19,466 nt of DNA from Deferribacterales bacterium (GTDB lineage Bacteria; Chrysiogenota; Deferribacteres; Deferribacterales; JAISNW01). Positions 13,623-19,466 of this stretch are shown one piece after another. A program made the translations under genes and the position numbers. The stretch is from the NCBI GenBank assembly GCA_025997275.1, contig BNUJ01000018.1:1-19466 (forward strand). Reading direction: 5' to 3'. A model generated the notes under the pieces. That model saw only the letters and a program-made list of their open reading frames with translations, was not told the DNA's origin and did not search any database. The first letter of the stretch is position 1. Each line of letters opens with the position of its first letter.

Positions 13623-13655
13623 TAATTTGCAGAGGTTATAACACATTTTCCCCTA

Positions 13656-13684
13656 TTTACAAGACAGATAATTTCATATAATAT
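13656..13684 (+). promoter_or_regulatory. recA promoter region
   Basis: TTTACA (13656-13661) precedes an overlapping pair of -10 candidates: TATAAT at 13677-13682 (15-base spacer) and TAATAT at 13679-13684 (17-base spacer). The leader to the recA ATG is about 60 bases. I found neither a CTG-N8-CAG type nor a CGAAC-N4-GTTCG type LexA box in 13623-13748. Confidence 0.45.
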
Positions 13685-13748
13685 TAGCGGACTTGTATAA
13701 ATATAGCTCATAGTAATGTTGGCGTATAGCTGGCGTGGAGGATAGGCG

Positions 13749-14858
13749 ATGGATAGTGAGAAACTGAAAGCGATAGAAGTCGCAATGGCGCAGATTGATA
13801 AAGAGCACGGCAAAGGTGCTGTTATGCGGCTTGGCGACAGACCCACTGAAAAACTGCCCGTTATATCAACTGGGGCATTGAATCTTGATATTGCACTTGG
13901 GGTCGGCGGCGTGCCGCGTGGGCGCATTGTGGAGATATTCGGACCTGAAGCAAGTGGCAAGACTACTCTAACGTTGCATATAATAGCTGAAGCTCAAAAG
14001 GCAGGCGGTGTCGTGGCGTTCATTGATGCAGAGCATGCACTAGACCCAATCTACGCTGCGGCAATAGGAGTAAAGGTTGATGATGTGCTTATCTCCCAGC
14101 CAGATACTGGTGAAAGCGCATTGAATATAGCTGAAACGCTTATCCGTAGCGGTGCAGTTGATGTAATAGTAGTGGACTCCGTAGCAGCACTTACCCCAAA
14201 GGCAGAGATAGAGGGTGATATGGGCGACTCGCACATGGGTTTGCAAGCTAGGCTGATGAGTCAAGCACTTCGTAAGCTCACGGGGATTGTTAGCAAATCT
14301 AAAACCTGCTTGATATTCATAAACCAGATACGTCAGAAGATTGGTGCTATATCTTATGGCAACAACGAAACAACAACGGGCGGCAATGCGTTGAAGTTTT
14401 ATTCATCAATGCGTTTAGAAATTCGCAGACACCAGTCTATAAAGGAAAGGGACGAGGTAGTTGGCAACCACGTAGGTGTAAAGGTTGTTAAGAACAAGGT
14501 TGCGCCGCCATTCAAGCAAGTTGAACTTGATATAATATTTGGCAAGGGTATTTCGCGCGAGGCGATACTGCTAAATATGGCGATAGATGCTAAGATTATC
14601 CAAAAGTCTGGCTCGTGGTTCAGCATGGGTGATATGAAGCTAGGGCAGGGCGAGGGTGGCGTGCGGACAATGTTTGAGAACGACCCGAAACTTGCGCTTG
14701 ATGTAGAACGCAAAGTGCGTAAAGAGTTTGGCGTGCCTTTTGCTGAGCCTGTTGCGGGTGATACTCCAACAGCTACTGGCGGGGCAGTTGAGCCAGAAAA
14801 AAAGACTAAACGTGGCAAGCAGGCAACGACTGATGCTGAGCAAGGCTCTAATGGCTAG
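13749..14858 (+). CDS. recA: recombinase RecA
   Basis: RecA forms ATP-dependent filaments on single-stranded DNA for homologous recombination and SOS co-protease activity. The 369-aa sequence has Walker A GPEASGKTT (65-73), catalytic Glu95 in DAEHALDP, Walker B VIVVDS (139-144) and the L2 region ending ETTTGGNALKFYSS. Loop L2 reads KIGAISYGNNETTTGG, whereas Escherichia coli has KIGVMFGNPETTTGG: one extra residue, and Asn for Pro. The C-terminal tail (about 335-369) is Lys/Thr/Glu-rich rather than strongly acidic. GGAGG-type ribosome binding site (GGAGGAT, 13737-13743) precedes the ATG. recX follows after 28 bases. Confidence 0.98.
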   Translation: MDSEKLKAIEVAMAQIDKEHGKGAVMRLGDRPTEKLPVISTGALNLDIALGVGGVPRGRIVEIFGPEASGKTTLTLHIIAEAQKAGGVVAFIDAEHALDPIYAAAIGVKVDDVLISQPDTGESALNIAETLIRSGAVDVIVVDSVAALTPKAEIEGDMGDSHMGLQARLMSQALRKLTGIVSKSKTCLIFINQIRQKIGAISYGNNETTTGGNALKFYSSMRLEIRRHQSIKERDEVVGNHVGVKVVKNKVAPPFKQVELDIIFGKGISREAILLNMAIDAKIIQKSGSWFSMGDMKLGQGEGGVRTMFENDPKLALDVERKVRKEFGVPFAEPVAGDTPTATGGAVEPEKKTKRGKQATTDAEQGSNG

Positions 14859-14860
14859 TG

Positions 14861-14896
14861 CGATTTGAACGGCTGGCGCGGTTTGAATGGCTGACG
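14861..14896 (+). repeat. 18-bp tandem repeat containing the recX start codon
   Basis: CGATTTGAACGGCTGGCG (14861-14878) is followed at once by CGGTTTGAATGGCTGACG (14879-14896), three mismatches. The second copy holds the recX ATG; the first has ACG at the same place. The duplication fills the whole recA-recX gap, and no normal ribosome binding site is present in it. Confidence 0.75.
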
Positions 14897-15348
14897 TAGT
14901 GTATGTCCGTGCGTTAAAATTATTGTCGCGCAGGGATTATTTTGTTGAAGAATTGCGCGGTAGGTTGCTGGAGGCTTTTCCAGATGATGAGGATGGCGTA
15001 GCTAGCACGGTGGAGCGGCTGAAGTCTGATAAATATTTAGATGATTTCCGCACGCTCGCTAGTTATGTGCGTTTTCGTGCGAACAGCGGCTATGGTGCAT
15101 ACTATATACGTGATAAATTGCGGCAGAAAGGTGTTGAAGTAGGCGCGAAGGATATTGACGAGTTAATAATCCGTGAGGGGATAGATGAGGACGCCATCAT
15201 GAGACAGGCAGCTAAAAAGTATCTATCCGTTCATAAAGGTAAGGATAAAGGGGCTTTGTTCCGCACTGCAATGAACTATATGACCTATAGGGGTTTTGCG
15301 CGGGATAAGAGCGTAAATATATTAAAAGGTGAGGTTTTTGAACGATGA
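14887..15348 (+). CDS. recX: regulatory protein RecX
   Basis: RecX caps or destabilises RecA filaments, and recA-recX is its classical gene order. The 153-aa all-helical protein shows ALKLLSRRDYFVEELRGRL (the ALRLLSRREYSRAELRRKL element of the family), VERLKSDKYLDDFRTLASYVRFR and the G-x-Y-x-I-R-DKLRQKGV motif, then two further helical repeats. The start is uncertain because no Shine-Dalgarno is seen before ATG 14887, though the family's first helix begins just after it. The 3' end overlaps rplI by 4 bases (ATGA), which suggests coupling. Confidence 0.9.
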   Translation: MADVVYVRALKLLSRRDYFVEELRGRLLEAFPDDEDGVASTVERLKSDKYLDDFRTLASYVRFRANSGYGAYYIRDKLRQKGVEVGAKDIDELIIREGIDEDAIMRQAAKKYLSVHKGKDKGALFRTAMNYMTYRGFARDKSVNILKGEVFER

Positions 15349-15800
15349 AGGTAATATTCCTTAAAGATGTTGAAAATGTAGCAAGTGAGGGCGACACAAA
15401 GGAGGTAAAGGACGGATTTGCTAATAACTATCTGTTTAGAAGCCGTCTTGCAGTGGAGGCTACGCCTGCTAACTTAGCGCGGCTGAAGAAGAAGCTGGAA
15501 GATATTAAACAGCGCGAAAAAACGCGTGTATCTGATGCTCAAACTAGGGCAAATGCGCTGAACAGGGTGACTATAAACTTTGCGGCTAAGGTGGGCGACA
15601 GCGGCAAGCTGTTTGGTGCTATCACTAAGCAGGATATAGTAAAGGCACTGAAAGAGCAGGCTGATTATGAGCTTGATGACAAGTTTATTGAACTGAAACA
15701 ATCGTTAAAGGAGATTGGTATTCACGAGGTGCGGGTGCATTTCTATAAGGACGTGCGTGCAAGTTTCAAGGTCATCATAAATGCCGAGCAGCCCGCGTAG
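15345..15800 (+). CDS. rplI: 50S ribosomal protein L9
   Basis: L9 binds 23S rRNA at the base of the L1 stalk. The 151-aa protein begins MKVIFLKDVENVASEGDTKEV, the usual N-terminal RNA-binding domain. GFANNYLFRSRLAVEAT matches the GYARNYLIPKGLAVEAT motif. A long connecting helix (about 41-75, Lys/Glu-rich) and the C-terminal domain (KLFGAITKQDIVKAL... ELKQSLKEIGIHEVRVH) follow in order. It overlaps recX by 4 bases and dnaB by 20. The rplI-dnaB pairing is widespread in bacteria. Confidence 0.97.
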   Translation: MKVIFLKDVENVASEGDTKEVKDGFANNYLFRSRLAVEATPANLARLKKKLEDIKQREKTRVSDAQTRANALNRVTINFAAKVGDSGKLFGAITKQDIVKALKEQADYELDDKFIELKQSLKEIGIHEVRVHFYKDVRASFKVIINAEQPA

Positions 15801-17178
15801 TTCTAGCAGCACGCAAAATAGCAACCTGCAGCCACCTACGCGTATACCTCCACATAGCGAGGATATGGAGCAGGCGGTGCTTGCCTGTCTTATGCTGGAA
15901 GCGGGTGCGTTTGATAAGATAAACGGCACCATCAAGGAGCATGACTTTTATAGCCCACGCAACAGGCGGATATTTGGAGCCATAACAAGGCTAAATGACG
16001 AGGGGCAGCCTTATGATATAAACCTAGTTCTTGCTGCCCTGCGCTCATCGGGTAATTTAGAGATTGCAGGTGGCGTGGAGTATGTGAACGGGCTTACGTA
16101 TATTATCCCAAATGCTGCCAACATTGAGAAATACGCTGGCATTGTAAAGAGTAAGGCAAAATTGCGTGAACTGACGGCTACAGCCACCAAGATATGTGAA
16201 GATGTATATGAGGCTGATAAAGACACGACAGGTGATGTAACTAAGGTAATTGATATTGCGGGACAGATGGTATATGAGCTGGCACAGGACAGCACCAGTA
16301 GCAACCCTGAGAAATTGGCAGAATTTTTGCCAAATATGTATGAGAGGCTTGAAAAGCTGCACAGCAGTAATAGACCTGTAGTGGGATTGCCGACAGACTT
16401 TTACGACTTGGACGATATAATGAGCGGACTGCAAAATGGCAGTTTGATAGTAATAGCTGCTAGACCGGGTATGGGGAAGACCGCTCTTGCGTTAAATATT
16501 GCCACCAACGTTGCTGAAAAGCATAATGTCGTAATGTTTAGCCTAGAAATGACAAAGGAGCAGTTGCTTGACAGGGTAGTTTCTGGAGTCTCTCATGTGG
16601 ATAGCAAGAAACTGCAGACGGGTAGATTTAATGATACTGAATGGGCGCAAATATCAGGCTCTGATGGTAAGGTGCGCTCGCTGAACCTATATGTAGCGGA
16701 CAATTCCAATATAGATGTGGGCGGTATTCGTTCCGTTTGTAGGCGTTTGAAAACTAAAAAGGATACGGGGGGGCTTGACCTCGTTATAATAGACTACTTG
16801 CAGTTGATGGAAGAGAAGAGTATAGATTCGCGTGAACAGCAAGTATCAAGCATATCGCGTAACTTGAAGGGGCTTGCTAAAGAGCTGAATATACCGATTA
16901 TAGCACTTGCACAGCTCAACAGGTTGTTAGAGGCGCGCAAGGATAAGCGTCCGATGTTGTCTGATTTGCGCGAATCTGGTGCGATAGAACAGGATGCAGA
17001 CCAAGTGTTGTTTATACACCGCGAAGAGATGTATAACGAGGACACGGCGGACAAAGGAATTGCCGAAGTAATAGTGTCTAAGAATAGGAATGGTCCTACG
17101 GGAACGGCAAGATTGGGATTTGTGAAGGAGCTAACACTATTCAGAAACCTTGAAAATAGATATAGCGGGGGATTATGA
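15781..17178 (+). CDS. dnaB: replicative DNA helicase DnaB
   Basis: The hexameric 5'-3' helicase of the replication fork. The 465-aa protein has a Ser-rich N-terminal extension (1-20), the DnaB N-domain beginning RIPPHSEDMEQAVLACLM (21-38), and the RecA-like C-domain with Walker A RPGMGKT (228-234), Walker B LVIIDYLQLM (334-343), QLNRLLEARKDKRPMLSDLRESGAIEQDAD (motif 4 region) and SKNRNGPTGTA. No intein interrupts the motifs. The start at 15781 lies inside rplI (20-base overlap) with only AAGG upstream, so coupling to rplI is probable. A start at Met29 would cut into the conserved N-domain and is rejected. It overlaps rdgB by 4 bases. Confidence 0.97.
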   Translation: MPSSPRSSSSTQNSNLQPPTRIPPHSEDMEQAVLACLMLEAGAFDKINGTIKEHDFYSPRNRRIFGAITRLNDEGQPYDINLVLAALRSSGNLEIAGGVEYVNGLTYIIPNAANIEKYAGIVKSKAKLRELTATATKICEDVYEADKDTTGDVTKVIDIAGQMVYELAQDSTSSNPEKLAEFLPNMYERLEKLHSSNRPVVGLPTDFYDLDDIMSGLQNGSLIVIAARPGMGKTALALNIATNVAEKHNVVMFSLEMTKEQLLDRVVSGVSHVDSKKLQTGRFNDTEWAQISGSDGKVRSLNLYVADNSNIDVGGIRSVCRRLKTKKDTGGLDLVIIDYLQLMEEKSIDSREQQVSSISRNLKGLAKELNIPIIALAQLNRLLEARKDKRPMLSDLRESGAIEQDADQVLFIHREEMYNEDTADKGIAEVIVSKNRNGPTGTARLGFVKELTLFRNLENRYSGGL

Positions 17179-17756
17179 GGTTTTATCTTGCTACCGCCAA
17201 CAAGCACAAGGCGGACGAGTATAATCAAATATTCAGCGAGGTAGGGATGGAGGTTGCTCTATTTCCTAACTATGAGGCACCCATAGAGGATGGAATGTCC
17301 TTTGAGGAAAATGCAGAAATTAAAGCAGTAGCACTTAGCAAGCAGTGCAACGATTTTGTGCTTGCGGATGATTCTGGACTAGAGGTGGCGATTTTGCATG
17401 GCGAGCCTGGGATATTTTCTGCGCGCTACGCTGGGAATAGTTCTACTAATGAGTTAAACAATAAATTATTATTACAGAATATGTTTGGCAAGAGCTATCG
17501 CAGTGCGCGCTTTGTGTGTGCGATTGCGTTGGCACGAGCGGGGCAACTGATAGGCACATTCCGCGGAGAGTGCAAGGGAACGATTGCGCAAGCACCTAAG
17601 GGCAATAATGGTTTCGGTTACGATTCCCTATTTTTAGTCTCGCCAAATATGACAATGGCTGAACTGTCGCCTGAAGAGAAGAACAATATCAGTCACCGCA
17701 GAAATGCAGCGGATAGAGTAATCGCCTTCTTACAAGAAGTGAGCAAGAATGGATAG
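17175..17756 (+). CDS. rdgB: XTP/dITP diphosphatase (RdgB/HAM1 family)
   Basis: This enzyme hydrolyses non-canonical dITP, ITP and XTP to the monophosphates, keeping deaminated purines out of DNA. The 193-aa protein shows the start FYLATANKHKADEYNQIF, the catalytic region FVLADDSGLEVAILHGEPGIFSARYAG, GFGYDSLF and the C-terminal MAELSPEEKNNISHRRNA, all diagnostic. Overlaps by 4 bases (ATGA) with dnaB upstream and by 8 with the radical SAM gene downstream indicate one transcription unit. Confidence 0.95.
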   Translation: MRFYLATANKHKADEYNQIFSEVGMEVALFPNYEAPIEDGMSFEENAEIKAVALSKQCNDFVLADDSGLEVAILHGEPGIFSARYAGNSSTNELNNKLLLQNMFGKSYRSARFVCAIALARAGQLIGTFRGECKGTIAQAPKGNNGFGYDSLFLVSPNMTMAELSPEEKNNISHRRNAADRVIAFLQEVSKNG

Positions 17757-18831
17757 GTTTTTTAGATATTGTCATTTCTTGAAGAGTTCCAATTTTGGGT
17801 TTAGTCTGCCCAGTGGAGCTATTGCAAACTATCTCAAGTTCAAGTTAGGAACGCTTCCCGACATATTACCGAGTGGGTATTCGTTCCCAATACTTGATAT
17901 ATGTGCCACACGCCGTTGCAATTTGAGTTGTTCGTTTTGCACGCTGGGCGGTTTCCCTAAAGATTGGCAAAAATTTGAACTGACGCCACAGAAGTTTGAG
18001 AATATACTTGCTATGGACATGTTCAAGAAATCTATATTTGTGGTACTTGAGGGTGGAGAGCCACTGTTGAATAAAGATTTGCCTGAACTAGTAGCTATGG
18101 CACGTGCCAAGAAACATCTAGTTGGTCTCATTACTAATGGGCTGCTGTTAGGAGAACGTGCTAAAGATTTGCAACGTGCGGGTGTCTGTGATATGCAGGT
18201 ATCTGTCTATGATAATACATATGATAAGCTCACTAAAATATTGCCAAGTGTATCGCACCTGTTCCCGATGAATGCGTCTTATGTATTGTTGAAATCTAAA
18301 CTGGAACAGAGTGCTAACAACAACTTTTCTGAAATAATTGATATAATAAAGATGTGCAAGGATGCAGGCTGTGCATCTCTGAAGTTTAACATTGTAGTAT
18401 CTACCTATTCCACAAGGGACTTCTCGGAGATTATAACTGACACCAGTGCCGCAATGTATTCTGATATGATTAGTGTCTGTAAGAACAACCTAAAGGGTGT
18501 ATCGTTCAGTGGCTATAATAGTAAGGGTGGTCTGCCTACAAAACAGTTCACGGTGTTTTTCCCCGCCCCAACATTACTTGAAGCACCAACTAAAAGAGCG
18601 TGCCGTGTGCCGTGGATGCTCCTAAATATGGATGCTAATGGTAATTTTGTTCCCTGTTGTGTCCTGCGTGAGAACTACGGAATGCACGGCAATGTGTTGG
18701 AGGATGTTGACAGCCTTAACGCTGATAAATTAGTCAGAATCAGACGCTCTCTTATGAACTCAACACTCCCACTGGAACCAGAATGTGTGGGCTGTGTTAA
18801 ACTAATAGATGAATATATGTCAACAATATAA
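17749..18831 (+). CDS. radical SAM protein with C-terminal SPASM-like domain
   Basis: This 360-aa enzyme binds a [4Fe-4S] cluster through CNLSCSFC (Cys57, Cys61, Cys64, the CX3CX2C motif) to make the 5'-deoxyadenosyl radical from S-adenosylmethionine. GGEP (102-105) is the SAM amino-group motif. The C-terminal part has a second cysteine set, CRVPW (Cys285), GNFVPCC (Cys303, Cys304) and PECVGC (Cys346, Cys349), in the order of SPASM/twitch auxiliary-cluster domains. Such proteins mature peptides or modify sugars and other small substrates; the substrate here is unknown. No precursor peptide gene is visible. It is cytoplasmic, overlaps rdgB by 8 bases and is followed after 11 bases by a methyltransferase, which suggests a shared pathway starting at the end of this housekeeping operon. 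Confidence 0.9.
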   Translation: MDRFFRYCHFLKSSNFGFSLPSGAIANYLKFKLGTLPDILPSGYSFPILDICATRRCNLSCSFCTLGGFPKDWQKFELTPQKFENILAMDMFKKSIFVVLEGGEPLLNKDLPELVAMARAKKHLVGLITNGLLLGERAKDLQRAGVCDMQVSVYDNTYDKLTKILPSVSHLFPMNASYVLLKSKLEQSANNNFSEIIDIIKMCKDAGCASLKFNIVVSTYSTRDFSEIITDTSAAMYSDMISVCKNNLKGVSFSGYNSKGGLPTKQFTVFFPAPTLLEAPTKRACRVPWMLLNMDANGNFVPCCVLRENYGMHGNVLEDVDSLNADKLVRIRRSLMNSTLPLEPECVGCVKLIDEYMSTI

Positions 18832-18842
18832 GGAGTGTTAGA

Positions 18843-19361
18843 ATGAAAGTTCACAAAATAAGGGCTGTCATCAGGAAAATTCTTGGAGCGATAAATACCC
18901 TCATTGAGTGGTCACACATACAAATAGTCCTCGTGAACCACAGTAGAAACACGCAAACAAAGCTTTTTCGTTATGGTCTTGGTAGCTGGGACAGCATTAG
19001 ACTTGCAACGTTAAACTACCTTTGCCACGAGATAAAAAGAAATAAAATTGCGGGTGCTGTAGCTGAACTTGGCGTATTTAGGGGAAACTTTGCTAAATAT
19101 ATAAACCGTGCACTCTCCGACAGAGAGCTGTATCTTTTTGACACGTTTGCGGGTTTTGATAAAAAGCAGCTTGAACGGGATATGAAATCAGTGCAAGGTA
19201 TCGTTCCGCACGATTTTTTCGGCGATACAAGCATTGAATTGGTTATGAAGAAAATGGTTCACCCTGAGCTTGTTCGTGTGGTAAAAGGAGTATTCCCAGC
19301 CTCAACGCATGGCATAGACGGGGGGGGGGGGGGGGGCAAAGGTTTTCCCTTGTTTCATTAG
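18843..19361 (+). CDS. TylF/MycF-type O-methyltransferase, interrupted at contig end
   Basis: The 172-aa frame carries the S-adenosylmethionine-binding core of the TylF family: AVAELGVFRGNFAKYINRAL (about 76-95), ELYLFDTFAGFDKKQL, HDFFGDTSIELVMKKM and VKGVFPAS. AAGGAG (18830-18835) precedes ATG 18843. Family members run on well past this point with a VSLDxDLY motif. Here the frame enters a run of 17 G (19320-19336) and ends in junk plus TAG. In another frame, 19340-19411 still reads RFSLVSL...DPFK.GL, so the true gene continues and was broken by sequence error. TylF enzymes methylate sugar hydroxyls in antibiotics and surface glycans. The target here may be a glycan or the product of the neighbouring radical SAM enzyme. 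Confidence 0.82.
   Translation: MKVHKIRAVIRKILGAINTLIEWSHIQIVLVNHSRNTQTKLFRYGLGSWDSIRLATLNYLCHEIKRNKIAGAVAELGVFRGNFAKYINRALSDRELYLFDTFAGFDKKQLERDMKSVQGIVPHDFFGDTSIELVMKKMVHPELVRVVKGVFPASTHGIDGGGGGGKGFPLFH
19320..19336 (+). repeat. 17-base G homopolymer
   Basis: An unbroken run of 17 G inside the methyltransferase gene, encoding an impossible Gly6 block and shifting the frame relative to the coding sequence visible after it. Most likely a sequencing or assembly artefact. Confidence 0.9.
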
Positions 19362-19466
19362 TTGTTAACCTCTAGGATCCTTTTAAGGTGGGACTATAAT
19401 GTTTTTCCCTTATGATAACCTCTGGGGAGTTCGGAAGAGCCCCCGTCTAAACCCTAGTCCTCCCGG
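19337..19466 (+). other. error-rich contig tail, continuation of the methyltransferase gene
   Basis: From about 19340 the +2 frame gives RFSLVSLVVNL, then a TAG where Tyr is expected, DPFKVGL, another stop, then CFSLMITSGE. This parallels the family pattern VSLDxDLYxPxxxGLxYFYPxMxxGG with scattered substitutions. The final ~50 bases give no recognisable product. The pattern fits low-quality read ends rather than a decayed gene. Confidence 0.65.

Noticed and set aside
13623..13748. LexA operator upstream of recA
   Set aside because: Searched for both the enterobacterial and Gram-positive box patterns; no acceptable match.
14040..14843. Several antisense ORFs inside recA
   Set aside because: Shadow frames of a strongly coding gene; no ribosome binding sites or recognisable products.
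19320..19336. G tract as a phase-variation switch of the methyltransferase
   Set aside because: Phase-variable G tracts occur in glycan genes, but here the sequence after it is full of further substitutions and stops, pointing to poor read quality.

Overview
The window is one densely packed stretch of bacterial chromosome with every confident gene on the + strand. It looks like a flagellated, fermentative anaerobe with moderately AT-rich DNA. The evidence is acetate kinase, subunits of a biotin-dependent Na+-pumping decarboxylase, two very large flagellin-family proteins and a 5' Rpn-type nuclease/transposase. I cannot assign the phylum: Synergistota, Deferribacterota, Negativicutes or an uncultured gut lineage would all fit. 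The last ~150 bases look like an error-rich contig end.

Layout. (1) 2-955: 5'-truncated Rpn/PD-(D/E)XK nuclease with an in-frame 12-bp repeat. (2) 1173-2411: acetate kinase, standing alone. (3) 2412-2753: non-coding, AT-rich, with a small cluster of DnaA-box-like 9-mers next to an extended -10. (4) 2754-4982: Na+-pump locus with a small HMA-like protein lacking CxxC, a 56-aa membrane-anchor copy of the OadG/delta subunit, the full 126-aa OadG/delta copy and the beta subunit, closed by a strong terminator (5003-5035). The carboxyltransferase and biotin-carrier genes are not in the window. (5) 5036-5581: about 550 non-coding bases with a near-consensus promoter, a putative ~150-nt terminated RNA, further hairpins, a possible sigma-54 promoter, and a hairpin that buries the flagellin ribosome binding site. 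(6) 5582-10184: a complete 726-aa flagellin, then a 749-aa paralogue lacking the C-terminal D0 helix. (7) 10217-13622: ribE-ribBA-ribH-nusB plus an unknown 164-aa gene. The ribE start appears to be a rare ATC/ATT codon. (8) 13656-18831: recA, recX, rplI, dnaB, rdgB and a radical SAM/SPASM gene; from recX onward the coding regions overlap by 4-20 bases. (9) 18843-end: a TylF-type methyltransferase broken by a 17-G run.

How they fit together. The Na+-pump beta and delta subunits would turn decarboxylation of an acyl-CoA or oxaloacetate into a sodium gradient, and acetate kinase would make ATP from acetyl phosphate. The riboflavin genes supply late flavin synthesis steps. recA/recX, dnaB and rdgB serve recombination, replication and nucleotide-pool cleaning. 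The points most worth a second look are the duplicated OadG anchor with its HMA-like neighbour, the flagellin-like protein without a C-terminal D0, the structured region upstream of the flagellin, and the ribE start.
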